This document shows, one piece after another, positions 1-8,088 of a stretch of 11,022 nucleotides of DNA. The notes under the pieces are model-generated. The model was not told where the DNA came from. It ran no database searches and saw only the letters and a list, made by a program, of their open reading frames with translations. Origin of the DNA: an uncultured Eubacterium sp. GTDB taxonomy: Bacteria > Bacillota > Clostridia > Oscillospirales > Acutalibacteraceae. The stretch covers positions 1 to 11,022 of the forward strand of contig CAMFQI010000012.1 of NCBI GenBank assembly GCA_945980015.1. The letters are read 5' to 3'. How positions within the stretch are numbered: the stretch's first letter is position 1; the number at the start of each line of letters is the position of its first letter. A program made the position numbers and the translations under genes.

Positions 1-19
1 ATATGTGTATAAGAGACAG
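1..19. other. Tn5/Nextera mosaic-end adapter remnant (library artefact)
   Basis: The first 19 bases match the engineered 19-bp Tn5 mosaic end used in tagmentation libraries at 18 of 19 positions; only base 2 differs (T instead of G). They read into the diagnostic GTGTATAAGAGACAG at 5-19. The native IS50 outside and inside ends fit less well, and no transposase lies nearby. I read this as untrimmed adapter at a contig end, so the genome sequence probably begins near base 20. Confidence 0.9.
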
Positions 20-45
20 ACATTATACTGTCATTTTATCAACAT

Positions 46-72
46 AAAAACAGGGCATTTTTCAGCCCTGTT
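46..72 (-). terminator. Intrinsic terminator downstream of tyrS
   Basis: Read on the minus strand, AACAGGGC (72-65) pairs with GCCCTGTT (56-49) in an 8-bp stem around an 8-nt A/T-rich loop. The stem runs into a T tract made from the A run at 46-50. It starts 8 nt past the tyrS stop codon, the usual place for a Rho-independent terminator, and would end the long operon. The plus-strand side lacks a good T run, so it appears to work in one direction only. Confidence 0.85.
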
Positions 73-79
73 CATAAAA

Positions 80-1300
80 TTACATATAAAACTTGTGGAA
101 TACCTTTTTGCCTTTTTTAATGATAACCGACTGTAAAAGCTCATCCGCAGTTACAGTAGTGAAAACGTCGGTAATTTTTGTATCATTAACACTTATACCG
201 CCCTGTTGAATAAGTCTTCTGCCTTCGCCGTTTGACTTAATCATTCCGGCTTTTATCATAAGTGCAAGAACGCCGATTTTTCCGTCATCCAAATCGGCTT
301 GCTCAATCAAGGTTGAAGGCATATTGCTGTCGTCTGCACCGCCGCAGAAAAGTGCTTTTGCGGCAGTTTGTGCCTTATCGGCTTCTTCCTTACCGTGAAC
401 AAGCTCGCAAAGTGAATAAGCAAGCACCTCTTTTGCTTTATTTAGCTCGGCACCCTCTAATTTTGCATACTCATTTATCTCACTCATCGGAATGAATGTA
501 AGAAGCTTCATACATTTAATTACGTCGCCGTCGTCAACATTTCTCCAATATTGATAAAACTCATAAGGCGTTGTTTTTTCGGCGTCAAGCCATACTGCAC
601 CCTTTTGGGTTTTACCCATCTTTTTGCCCTCGGAGTTTGTCAAAAGAGTAATGGTAAGAGCGTTTGCTTCCTTGCCAAGCTTTCTTCTGATAAGCTCCAT
701 ACCGCCTATCATATTGCTCCACTGGTCGTCGCCGCCGAATTGAAGATTACAGCCGTATTTTTGATACAAAGCGTAGAAGTCGTAGGACTGCATAATCATA
801 TAATTAAACTCAAGGAATGAAAGACCCTTTTCCATTCTCTGTTTGTAGCACTCTGCGGCAAGCATACGATTAACAGAGAAGCAAGCACCAACTTCTCTCA
901 AAACCTCAATATAGTTCAAATCAAGAAGCCAATCGGCATTGTTTACCATAATCGCCTTACCCTCGCCGAAGTCGATAAATCTCGACATCTGCTTTTTGAA
1001 GCACTCACAGTTATGCTCAATCGTTTCCTTTGTCATCATTTGGCGCATATCTGTTCTGCCTGACGGGTCGCCTATCATTGCAGTACCGCCGCCTATAAGT
1101 GCAATAGGTTTATTGCCTGCCTCCTGCAAGCGCTTCATAAGTGTAAGCGCCATAAAATGACCTACGTGAAGCGAGTCGGCAGTCGGGTCGAAGCCGATAT
1201 AAAATACTGCTTTACCGTTATTGACCAAATCTCTGATTTTTTCCTCGTCTGTAACCTGGGCAATCAACCCACGTTCAACTAATTCCTCATAAACTCCCAT
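80..1300 (-). CDS. tyrS: Tyrosyl-tRNA synthetase
   Basis: This cytoplasmic class I aminoacyl-tRNA synthetase charges tRNA-Tyr with tyrosine using ATP. The 406 residues match the bacterial TyrS length. Visible landmarks are the HIGH-type motif HVGHF (45-49), GGDDQW in the tyrosine pocket region (189-194), the KMSKS-type motif in the form KMGKT (227-231), and a C-terminal S4-like RNA-binding domain (about 345-400). The ATG at 1300 is chosen because CGGAGG lies 8 nt upstream. It is the last gene of the operon, 24 nt after recN, and is followed by a strong terminator. Many Firmicutes tyrS genes sit behind a T-box leader; the 24-nt gap here leaves no room for one, so expression probably depends on the operon transcript. 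The identification is secure. Confidence 0.97.
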   Translation of the reverse strand: MGVYEELVERGLIAQVTDEEKIRDLVNNGKAVFYIGFDPTADSLHVGHFMALTLMKRLQEAGNKPIALIGGGTAMIGDPSGRTDMRQMMTKETIEHNCECFKKQMSRFIDFGEGKAIMVNNADWLLDLNYIEVLREVGACFSVNRMLAAECYKQRMEKGLSFLEFNYMIMQSYDFYALYQKYGCNLQFGGDDQWSNMIGGMELIRRKLGKEANALTITLLTNSEGKKMGKTQKGAVWLDAEKTTPYEFYQYWRNVDDGDVIKCMKLLTFIPMSEINEYAKLEGAELNKAKEVLAYSLCELVHGKEEADKAQTAAKALFCGGADDSNMPSTLIEQADLDDGKIGVLALMIKAGMIKSNGEGRRLIQQGGISVNDTKITDVFTTVTADELLQSVIIKKGKKVFHKFYM

Positions 1301-1308
1301 TATATTTT

Positions 1309-1314
1309 CCTCCG
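1309..1314 (-). promoter_or_regulatory. tyrS ribosome binding site
   Basis: CGGAGG on the minus strand, followed by 8 nt (AAAATATA) and then the ATG at 1300. It lies in the 24-nt gap after recN and fixes the tyrS start. Confidence 0.85.
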
Positions 1315-1324
1315 TTTGTTGTAG

Positions 1325-3004
1325 TTAAATTGAAATAATTTCGTTATCATCAAGCATTTCCTCGGCGGTTGTAAGAAGCGAATCTGTTATTTCAAGACCG
1401 CCCATAATCCTTGCAAGTTCATATCTTCTGCCCTGATAATCAAGCGGGCGAACGCTCGTAAACGTGCTTTGCTCGTCATACTTCTTTTCGATAAGCAAAT
1501 GATTATCAGCAACTGAAGCAATCTGGGCTGAATGAGTAACGCAGATAACCTGTGTTGACTCGCCGACCTCCTTCAATTTTAAGCCGATTTTTCTGCTTGC
1601 CTTTCCGCTTACGCCTGTATCAATTTCATCAAATATCAAGGTTTGAACACTGTCATTTTTTGCAATAATGCTTTTTATTGCAAGCATTATCCTCGAAAGC
1701 TCACCTCCCGAGGCAATTTTTACAAGAGGCTTCGGCGGTTCTCCCGGATTTGTTGAAATTAAAAATTCAATTTTATCCTCGCCGTTTGATGAAAGATTTC
1801 CCTTTTGAAAATCCACGCTGAAAACTGTTTTCGGCATATCAAGATACATTAGTTGCTCGCATATTTCCTCGCTTAATCTCTGTGCCGCAGATTTACGCTC
1901 GGCTGTGAGTTTTTGGGAAAGACTTACAGTGGTTGAAAATGCTTCATCATATTGAGCATTAAGCCTTTCCAATTCCTCATCTGAATTATCAAAGGATTTT
2001 CTGCGATTAACTGCGTTTTCGAGATAGTATAGCATATCCTGTTCTGTTTCGCCATACTTATTTGAAAAATCATACAAAAGAGAAAGTCTTTCTTCGATTT
2101 TGTCAAGCTCGTCGGGTTGAAAATCAATGCTTTCAAGTTTTTCCTGTGCCATATCTTTTATAATTTCACAGGAATCGTTCAGGGCTTCGAGCTTTTCAAG
2201 AATTTGCTTTAGCTGAGTATCGTTTTTTGATACCGACGCAACAGACTTTGAAACAGACGAGACAGTAGCGATAACGCCCATTGTTTCGTCATTTCCCGAA
2301 AATGCAACGTTCAAATCCGTCAGTGCCTGAGTTATACTTTGAGAATTGAGTATAAGCTCCTTTCTCTGCTTTAGCTCGTCCCATTCTCCAACCTTGATAT
2401 CCGCCTGAGAAAGCTCATTGATTTGGTAATCAAGCAATTCAATTTGTTTGTCTCTATCGTCGGCGTCGGCAGTAAGCTCCTTAAGTCGTCTTCTCACCGA
2501 CAAAAGCTTTTTGAATGAAGCCTTGTATTCATCAAGAAGAGGTGAGATATTTGCATAGGAATCAAGAAATTTGAAATGTTCATCGGGATTTAGAAGAGCC
2601 TGTGAATCATGCTGACCGTGAATATTAATCAGCAATCTGCCGAGTGACTTAAGCATAGATGCGGTTACCTGAACGCCGTTTATACGAAAAACGGATTTAC
2701 CCTGTGCGCTGATTTTTCTTGATACAACTAGGCTGTTATCGTCTTCCCTCTCAATTCCGAGTTCATCAAGCAATGCATTTACACTCTCGTCGACATCTTC
2801 AAAATACGCACTTACAAAGGCGTTATCACACCCTGAGCGCACAAGCTCACGAGATGTTCTTTCGCCGAGTATAGCATTTATTGAGTCAATGATTATTGAT
2901 TTACCTGCGCCCGTTTCACCTGTAAGCACATTCAGACCCTTACTGAATTCAATTTGAGCCTTTTCGATAACGGCGATATTTTGAATACTGAGTGATTTAA
3001 GCAT
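1325..3004 (-). CDS. recN: DNA repair protein RecN (SMC-like ATPase)
   Basis: RecN is a cytoplasmic SMC-family ATPase recruited early to DNA double-strand breaks, where it supports RecA-dependent recombination. The 559 residues match the family. The split ABC head is complete: Walker A GETGAGKS (29-36), a Q-loop region HGQHDSQ (129-135), the ABC signature SGGELSR (432-438), Walker B LIFDEIDTG (456-464) and the H-loop THSAQIA (490-496). Between the half-heads lies a helical, charged stretch (about 150-380) that fits the short RecN coiled coil. The ATG at 3004 overlaps the end of argR by 8 nt, and a TAAGGA ribosome binding site lies inside argR (3014-3019). The argR-recN pairing is conserved as ahrC-recN in B. 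subtilis. The gene looks intact. Confidence 0.97.
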   Translation of the reverse strand: MLKSLSIQNIAVIEKAQIEFSKGLNVLTGETGAGKSIIIDSINAILGERTSRELVRSGCDNAFVSAYFEDVDESVNALLDELGIEREDDNSLVVSRKISAQGKSVFRINGVQVTASMLKSLGRLLINIHGQHDSQALLNPDEHFKFLDSYANISPLLDEYKASFKKLLSVRRRLKELTADADDRDKQIELLDYQINELSQADIKVGEWDELKQRKELILNSQSITQALTDLNVAFSGNDETMGVIATVSSVSKSVASVSKNDTQLKQILEKLEALNDSCEIIKDMAQEKLESIDFQPDELDKIEERLSLLYDFSNKYGETEQDMLYYLENAVNRRKSFDNSDEELERLNAQYDEAFSTTVSLSQKLTAERKSAAQRLSEEICEQLMYLDMPKTVFSVDFQKGNLSSNGEDKIEFLISTNPGEPPKPLVKIASGGELSRIMLAIKSIIAKNDSVQTLIFDEIDTGVSGKASRKIGLKLKEVGESTQVICVTHSAQIASVADNHLLIEKKYDEQSTFTSVRPLDYQGRRYELARIMGGLEITDSLLTTAEEMLDDNEIISI

Positions 3005-3449
3005 TTAACATCGTCCTTAGCTTATTAGTAAACATACTTGCAGTTTCCTCGTTTCTGCAAAGAATAAATATAGTATCGTCACCTGCTATTGAGCCGAGTA
3101 TTTCATCAAGATTCATACTGTCAATAGCGGCACAGACTGCGTTTGCCATACCTGTAAAGCACTTGATTACAACGGTATTCATAGCGTAGTCGATAGTAAT
3201 AATAGTATCATTAAATATTCCGCCGGCTCTATGGTTAATTACATCCATACTTTTTTTGCCCGTGGAATAAACATATCTTCCTTCACTTGACAAATCCTTT
3301 ACAAGACGAAGCTCCTTGATATCTCTTGAAATAGTAGCCTGAGTAACCTCAAAGCCGTATTTCATCAGCATATCCTGTAGTTCCTCCTGAGTTTCAATTG
3401 GATTTTGGGAGATTAGCTCAATTATTTTTGCCTGTCTGCGCTTTTTCAT
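2997..3449 (-). CDS. argR: Arginine repressor ArgR/AhrC
   Basis: ArgR is a hexameric, L-arginine-dependent transcription factor that represses arginine biosynthesis and can activate catabolism. The 150 residues show the family's two domains: an N-terminal winged helix-turn-helix with recognition region TQATISRDIKELRLVK (36-51), and a C-terminal oligomerisation and arginine-binding domain with the motif GSIAGDDTIF (119-128), whose paired aspartates contact arginine in known members. The stop of nadK and the start of argR share one base (TGATG), and AAAGGAG (3456-3462) inside the nadK end serves as a ribosome binding site. The gene ends 8 nt inside recN. No convincing ARG box was found around it, so autoregulation cannot be shown, and no arginine biosynthesis gene is in the window. 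Confidence 0.96.
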   Translation of the reverse strand: MKKRRQAKIIELISQNPIETQEELQDMLMKYGFEVTQATISRDIKELRLVKDLSSEGRYVYSTGKKSMDVINHRAGGIFNDTIITIDYAMNTVVIKCFTGMANAVCAAIDSMNLDEILGSIAGDDTIFILCRNEETASMFTNKLRTMLNA

Positions 3450-4303
3450 CAGTATCTCCTTTCGAGAAGCTTTTTGTTGAGCATTTCATAAAAATTATCG
3501 GGTTTGATTTTTATCAGTCTTGTAATAAGACTTGATTTTGAAATGGTTACGGTTGTATCGGCAAAAACCGGAACACTCTGCTCACCGTCAATCGAAACAT
3601 AAGCAGTATTGTTTTTGTCGTTGCTCACGGATATTTTCAGCTTCTTGTCTGCCGAATAAACGATGCTTCTGTTTACAAGCGAGTGAGGACAAATAGGCGT
3701 AATCACAAAGCAGCTGTTTTCAGGGCTGACAACAGGACCTCCTGCGGCAAGCGAATAAGCCGTTGAGCCAGTCGGAGTTGCAACAATTAAGCCGTCCGAA
3801 CGAATATCGGTAATCATTCTGCCGTCACAGGTTACGCATATATCAATAAGTCTTGCAAGGTCGCCTCGAGTGATTACTGCGTCATTAAGGCACACATATG
3901 ACTGCTTTTTGCCGTCTGTTTCAATTTCTGCTTCAAGCATCATTCTCTCTTCGACGTCATAATCACCGCTCTTTAGATTTTCAAGAAAATCAAGCTCGTC
4001 CTTTTCAAGACCGCTCATAAATCCGAGTCTTCCGGCATTTATTCCGAGAGTTGATTTGTTATGAAACGAAGCCGCCTTTGCAACATTCAGCGTTGTTCCG
4101 TCGCCGCCAACGGCAATAATTATATCGTGATTATTGATAATTTCGTTTTGGTTGGGAAAAAGAGGTTCCTTACCGAGCTGTGAACGTTTAATACAGGATG
4201 CAACTGTGTACTGCATTTTGAGTTCGTCAAGCTTTTTGCATATTTTCTCGGTAAGCTCCTTAACTCCGTCATTATTCAAATTTGGAAAAATTGCTATTTT
4301 CAT
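3449..4303 (-). CDS. nadK: NAD kinase
   Basis: NadK phosphorylates NAD to NADP in the cytoplasm, using ATP (or polyphosphate in some members), and is the only de novo source of NADP. The 284 residues fit the bacterial family. Seen here are the GGDGT motif (66-70) that carries the catalytic aspartate, the ND pair (140-141), and the glycine-rich stretch GLIVATPTGSTAYSLAAGGP (171-190). The ATG at 4303 gives the typical MKIAIFPN opening. Its ribosome binding site is weak (GGTGA, 4311-4315, 7 nt spacing). It lies 13 nt after tlyA and shares one base with argR. The order tlyA-nadK-argR-recN is common in Clostridia. NADPH made from its product is needed by DXP reductoisomerase, the step after Dxs, but a functional reason for the linkage is only inference. 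Confidence 0.97.
   Translation of the reverse strand: MKIAIFPNLNNDGVKELTEKICKKLDELKMQYTVASCIKRSQLGKEPLFPNQNEIINNHDIIIAVGGDGTTLNVAKAASFHNKSTLGINAGRLGFMSGLEKDELDFLENLKSGDYDVEERMMLEAEIETDGKKQSYVCLNDAVITRGDLARLIDICVTCDGRMITDIRSDGLIVATPTGSTAYSLAAGGPVVSPENSCFVITPICPHSLVNRSIVYSADKKLKISVSNDKNNTAYVSIDGEQSVPVFADTTVTISKSSLITRLIKIKPDNFYEMLNKKLLERRY
3456..3462 (-). promoter_or_regulatory. argR ribosome binding site within the nadK end
   Basis: AAAGGAG on the minus strand with 6 nt to the ATG at 3449. It lies in the last codons of nadK, so argR is probably translated both by re-initiation at the TGATG junction and by direct loading. Confidence 0.8.
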
Positions 4304-4316
4304 TGTTTTATCACCA

Positions 4317-5123
4317 CTAATCTAGCTCATTATGAGATTCGTTTACAAGTTGCTCGGGATTTACAAATTCTCCGACAACGGCGTTTTCGCTTTTTTCAAG
4401 ATAAATCAAATATTCGATATTACCCTCGGGACCCTTAATCGGAGAAAACTGCAGACCTAAGGGTGAAAATCCGTTTTCAAGGCAGAAGCCGATCACCCTT
4501 TGCACAACTTCAAGGTGAACGCTTTTTTCTCTTACAACGCCCTTTTTTCCTACCTTATCCTTACCTGCTTCAAATTGCGGCTTAATAAGGCATACGGCGT
4601 GAGCATTGGGCTTTAGAAGTGTATTGAGCACCGGCAGAATATGGCTGAGCGAAATAAACGAAACGTCAACGCTTGCAAAATCTATTTCGTCCGGCACCTG
4701 CGCTTTTGTTACATACCTGAAATTTGTTCTTTCAAGATTGACAACTCTCTCGTCAGTGCGAAGCTTCCAAGCAAGCTGACCGTAGCCGACGTCTATGGAA
4801 TAAACCTTTGCAGCACCGTTTTGAAGCATACAATCGGTAAAGCCGCCTGTTGAGGCACCGACATCCATACAAATCTTACCTTCAAGCGTAATCGGAAATT
4901 CCTGCATTGCCTTTTCAAGCTTCAGTCCGCCTCTTGAAACGTATTTTAGTCCCTTTCCACGAACCTCCAAAACGTCGGTATCCTTAAGCTCAAAGCCCGC
5001 CTTATCAACCTTTTGATTATTGACGTAGACAATTCCTGACATAATGATAGCCTTTGCTTTTTCACGGCTCGGCGCATATCCTCTTTCAAAAACCGCAACA
5101 TCAAGTCTTGTTTTCTTTTGCAT
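4317..5123 (-). CDS. tlyA: TlyA-family rRNA 2'-O-methyltransferase
   Basis: TlyA proteins are SAM-dependent methyltransferases that add 2'-O-methyl groups to ribosomal RNA; in mycobacteria this gives capreomycin sensitivity. The old label 'hemolysin' is misleading. The 268 residues show an N-terminal S4 RNA-binding domain (about 4-60), the linker RGGLKLEKA (64-72), and an FtsJ/RrmJ-type Rossmann domain with the SAM motif MDVGASTGGFTD (86-97) and SIDVGYGQL (109-117). The expected catalytic tetrad is present as K68, D153, K181 and E237, each one position before its Mycobacterium counterpart. The ATG at 5123 is preceded by a weak AGG (5131-5133). It lies 22 nt after dxs, as in B. subtilis, where the homologue is yqxC. 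The exact rRNA target cannot be told from sequence. Confidence 0.94.
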   Translation of the reverse strand: MQKKTRLDVAVFERGYAPSREKAKAIIMSGIVYVNNQKVDKAGFELKDTDVLEVRGKGLKYVSRGGLKLEKAMQEFPITLEGKICMDVGASTGGFTDCMLQNGAAKVYSIDVGYGQLAWKLRTDERVVNLERTNFRYVTKAQVPDEIDFASVDVSFISLSHILPVLNTLLKPNAHAVCLIKPQFEAGKDKVGKKGVVREKSVHLEVVQRVIGFCLENGFSPLGLQFSPIKGPEGNIEYLIYLEKSENAVVGEFVNPEQLVNESHNELD

Positions 5124-5145
5124 ATATTAACCTATCTGTAAACTG

Positions 5146-6984
5146 TTAGTTTTCGTTTTTAAGAGCGTTAATTACGCCCTGCTTATCGAGTGAATATTTT
5201 GACATTTGGCTTTTTACACTTGCCTGCTTAACAAATTCATCGTTTACACAAATATGATGATATTCGGATTTCAAGCCGCTTTGAGCAAGTAATGAGCCAA
5301 ACACCTCACCGACGCCGCCGGACTTAATCCCCTCTTCAAAAAAGTAAACGTCCTTTACATTTTTTATGTGAGTAAATACCGATTTTGAAATCGGCTTAAT
5401 TTTGTTAAGCTTAATTATGAAAGCATCATTAGTTTCGAGCATTGCTTCGTAGCACGAAGAAAACTCACGCCCGTAGGTAACGATACATTTTTCTTTATCT
5501 TCGTTTCCGATAATATCAAAATCCTTGCCCTCGTAGGTATAATCGGGACATTGCGTGCCCTGACTTCCTCTTGGATAGCGTATAGCAACGGCGTTATTCT
5601 CTTTATATGCGGCGTTATACATCATTTTGCCAAGCTCGTCAAACGAGGACGGAGCAAAAACAGTTAAATTCGGAACACTCATTAGATAAGCGGTATCAAA
5701 AACACCCTGATGACTTTCACCGTCCTCACCGACAAAGCCCGCTCTGTCAATGCAAAAAATAACCTTGAGCTTTTGCATGGCAACGTCGTGGATAAGCTGG
5801 TCATACGAACGCTGTAAAAACGTTGAATAAACGGCAAAAAAAGGTATCATTCCGTTTCTTGCAAGACCTGATGAAAAGGTAACGGCGTGCTGCTCGGCAA
5901 TTCCGACGTCAAAAAAGCGTTTAGGAAAGCGGCAAGCAAATTCATTAAGCCCCGTGCCGCTGCTCATAGCGGCAGTAATACCGCAAATTCTGTCGTCCTT
6001 TTGAGCCATATCAACAAGCGTTTTTCCAAAATAAGACGAAAACGTTTCGCCGCTGCTTAACGGCTCGCCTGTTTCAATATTGAACTTTCCGATACCATGG
6101 AAAAGAGACGGATTTTTCTCGGCAAAATTATAGCCCTTACCCTTAATCGTGTTTATATGTATCAAAACACTGTGGTTATGCGCCTTTGCAACAGTAAGCA
6201 CATCAATAAGCGCATCCAAATCGTGACCGTCAATAGGACCGTAATACCTAAATCCCAAATCCTCAAAAAGCGTACTGTGATAAACAATTTTACGTATTTT
6301 TTGGTTAGTAAGGGTAATAAATCTTGAAATCTGCGTCCCAATCTTGGGTATCTTAGACAAGGCACGTGACACCTTCGACTTAAAGGTATAGTACTTCGGC
6401 GAGGTACGGATATGGTTAAGATTCTTCGCCATTGAGCCGACATTTGCGCTTATGGACATATTGTTGTCATTAAGAATAACAATTAGGTTATCGTTTCCGT
6501 TTCCGCAGTTATTAAGTGCTTCATAGGCAAGACCGCCCGTTAAGGCACCGTCGCCTATAACAGCGATAACCTTACCCTTTTCACCCTTTATTGCCTTTGC
6601 ACTTGCAAGACCTACTGCTGATGAAATTGACGTAGAAGAATGACCTGATGAAAAAATATCGTGAACGCTTTCTTCGGGACGAGTAAAACCGCTTATTCCG
6701 TTTTCGGTGCGAAGGGTTGAAAACCTATCCTTTCTGCCGGTTAAAATTTTATGGGTATAGCATTGGTGACCGACGTCAAAAACAATTTGGTCAACCGGAG
6801 AGTCAAACACCTTATGAAGCGCAACGGTTAATTCAACTACGCCGAGATTTGAAGCAAGGTGGCCTCCTGTTTTTGATACAGTGTCTATCATAAGCTCACG
6901 AATTTCGCCGCACAATGCTTCAAGCTCTTTTATGTTTAATTTTTTTATATCCTTTGGTGAATTTACATTATCAAGATATGACAT
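5146..6984 (-). CDS. dxs: 1-deoxy-D-xylulose-5-phosphate synthase
   Basis: Dxs condenses pyruvate and glyceraldehyde 3-phosphate into DXP using thiamine diphosphate, the entry step of the MEP isoprenoid pathway. With the start used here the protein has 612 residues, normal for the family. Visible are the conserved GGHLASNLG (40-48, with H42), the thiamine diphosphate and Mg motif GDGALTGG (144-151) running to NDNNMSIS (172-179), the GIAEQHAVT segment (361-369) with catalytic E364, and DRAGFVGEDGESHQG (413-427). The frame stays open to a TTG at 7026 inside ispA, adding 14 residues. I reject that start because the family begins near MSYLDNV and the added residues look non-native. The ATG at 6984 has only a poor ribosome binding site (GAG-rich). 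It lies 22 nt after ispA, so both genes feed the same pathway. Confidence 0.96.
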   Translation of the reverse strand: MSYLDNVNSPKDIKKLNIKELEALCGEIRELMIDTVSKTGGHLASNLGVVELTVALHKVFDSPVDQIVFDVGHQCYTHKILTGRKDRFSTLRTENGISGFTRPEESVHDIFSSGHSSTSISSAVGLASAKAIKGEKGKVIAVIGDGALTGGLAYEALNNCGNGNDNLIVILNDNNMSISANVGSMAKNLNHIRTSPKYYTFKSKVSRALSKIPKIGTQISRFITLTNQKIRKIVYHSTLFEDLGFRYYGPIDGHDLDALIDVLTVAKAHNHSVLIHINTIKGKGYNFAEKNPSLFHGIGKFNIETGEPLSSGETFSSYFGKTLVDMAQKDDRICGITAAMSSGTGLNEFACRFPKRFFDVGIAEQHAVTFSSGLARNGMIPFFAVYSTFLQRSYDQLIHDVAMQKLKVIFCIDRAGFVGEDGESHQGVFDTAYLMSVPNLTVFAPSSFDELGKMMYNAAYKENNAVAIRYPRGSQGTQCPDYTYEGKDFDIIGNEDKEKCIVTYGREFSSCYEAMLETNDAFIIKLNKIKPISKSVFTHIKNVKDVYFFEEGIKSGGVGEVFGSLLAQSGLKSEYHHICVNDEFVKQASVKSQMSKYSLDKQGVINALKNEN

Positions 6985-7006
6985 AAACTCAACTCTTTTC
7001 GTACAA

Positions 7007-7891
7007 TTATTTTTCCCTGTTAACAAGGTACTCGCTAAGTGCCTTCATAAACTCGTTATCATCAAACTCATTTAGTATTTCAATAGCCTTTGCGGTAAGC
7101 TTTTCAACATCCTTTTGAGCCTTTTGGACACCTACGAGAGTGACATAAGTTGTTTTATCATTTTCGGCATCTGAGCCGACAGGCTTTCCGAGAACTGCTT
7201 CATCTCCCTGAACATCAAGCAAATCATCCTTAATTTGAAACGCAGTACCGATAAGATAAGCATACTTTGATGCGGCGGAAAGCTGCTCGTTGCTTGCGCC
7301 TGCGGCTATACATCCAAGCAGACACGCAGCAGAAATAAGCGCACCTGTTTTAAGCTTATGAACAGACAGAATATCGGATATTGTAGGGTCGCCTGCTTCA
7401 TACTTAAGGTCGATAACCTGACCGCCTATCATACCTCCGACACCTGCATTTTGAGAAAGAAGGCATACTGCGTCGGAATTTTTTTGAGCATCTAAATCGG
7501 CAGACGCACAAATCTCAAAGGCGTGAGTAAGCAAGCCGTCACCAGCAAGCAAGGCCATAGCCTCACCGTACATTTTGTGGCAAGACGGATTTCCTCTTCT
7601 CATATCGTCATCGTCCATACAAGGCAAATCGTCGTGAATAAGCGAATATGTATGAACGTATTCAACCGCACACGCATAATTCATTGCCGCATCGATATCA
7701 CCGCCGCACATCTTACAGAATTCAAGAGTCAGCACGGGGCGAAGCCTTTTTCCTCCGTTTGAAAGCGAATACTTCATAGCCCTTACTACGTCAATCTGAC
7801 CGTCGTTTACGCTCGGTAAATGCTCGATTAGTGCCGAACTAATTTTTGAATTATATTCTTCAAGCTTTTTCTTCACATCAAGAAAATACAT
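7007..7891 (-). CDS. ispA: Farnesyl diphosphate synthase (polyprenyl synthetase)
   Basis: IspA joins dimethylallyl and isopentenyl diphosphates into geranyl and then farnesyl diphosphate, the precursor of undecaprenyl carriers and prenyl quinones. The 294 residues carry the first aspartate-rich motif with the bacterial two-residue expansion, DDLPCMD (87-93), followed by DDDMRRG; GQ (157-158); and the second motif DDLLD (222-226). A tyrosine lies five residues before the first motif (Y82), which in related enzymes limits the chain to C15, so farnesyl diphosphate is the likely product. The frame is open to a TTG at 7957 inside xseB, but the ATG at 7891 has the good AAGGAG site and a normal N-terminus. 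A role in making geranylgeranyl diphosphate cannot be excluded. Confidence 0.95.
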   Translation of the reverse strand: MYFLDVKKKLEEYNSKISSALIEHLPSVNDGQIDVVRAMKYSLSNGGKRLRPVLTLEFCKMCGGDIDAAMNYACAVEYVHTYSLIHDDLPCMDDDDMRRGNPSCHKMYGEAMALLAGDGLLTHAFEICASADLDAQKNSDAVCLLSQNAGVGGMIGGQVIDLKYEAGDPTISDILSVHKLKTGALISAACLLGCIAAGASNEQLSAASKYAYLIGTAFQIKDDLLDVQGDEAVLGKPVGSDAENDKTTYVTLVGVQKAQKDVEKLTAKAIEILNEFDDNEFMKALSEYLVNREK

Positions 7892-7899
7892 TTTTTTGT

Positions 7900-8088
7900 T
7901 TACTCCTTGTTGATTTCGGTTATTTTTGTTTGAGCCTGCTTTAGCATATTTGAGCAAAAAGCAGACAGTCTTGTGCCCTCCTCAAAAAGCTTAAGAGAGT
8001 CATCAAGAGTTGCTTCATTTTTTTCAAGAACGGCAACAATTTGTTCAAGTCTGTTTATTGCCTGCTCATATGTCATTTCATTATTCAT
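7900..8088 (-). CDS. xseB: Exonuclease VII small subunit
   Basis: XseB is the small, all-helical subunit of exonuclease VII. Several copies bind the C-terminal helices of XseA to form the enzyme that trims single-stranded DNA from both ends. The 62 residues show the family core: MTYEQAINRLEQIVAVLE (5-22), then SLKLFEEGTRL (31-41) and a second helix ending in KITEINKE. It is shorter than the roughly 80-residue enterobacterial and Bacillus proteins, but short versions are common in Clostridia. The ATG at 8088 overlaps the xseA end by 8 nt and has AGAGGT (8094-8099) 5 nt upstream, so it is probably translationally coupled to xseA, fitting a multi-subunit complex. Confidence 0.93.
   Translation of the reverse strand: MNNEMTYEQAINRLEQIVAVLEKNEATLDDSLKLFEEGTRLSAFCSNMLKQAQTKITEINKE
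7903..7908 (-). promoter_or_regulatory. ispA ribosome binding site in the last codons of xseB
   Basis: AAGGAG forms the last two sense codons of xseB (Lys-Glu), directly before its TAA stop, with 11 nt to the ispA ATG at 7891. It supports that ATG over the longer TTG start at 7957. Confidence 0.8.

Noticed and set aside
1..19. End of a natural IS50/Tn5-type insertion element
   Set aside because: The match is to the synthetic mosaic end rather than to the native outside or inside end, and no transposase or resistance gene is present.
6162..6443. A 93-codon open frame on the minus strand inside dxs in another frame
   Set aside because: Arginine-rich composition typical of a shifted reading of dxs, no recognisable domain, and dxs itself is intact across the region.
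6985..7026. Longer dxs start at a TTG inside ispA
   Set aside because: It adds 14 residues not typical of Dxs, uses a rare start codon and has no good ribosome binding site; the ATG at 6984 fits the family N-terminus.
7845..7860. ARG-box-like sequence (TGAAT near TATATTCTT)
   Set aside because: Only one half-site fits the ArgR operator pattern, it lies inside the ispA coding region, and it is far from any promoter candidate.
7892..7957. Longer ispA start at a TTG inside xseB
   Set aside because: The AAGGAG site at 7903-7908 lies downstream of it and points to the ATG at 7891, where the family N-terminus begins.
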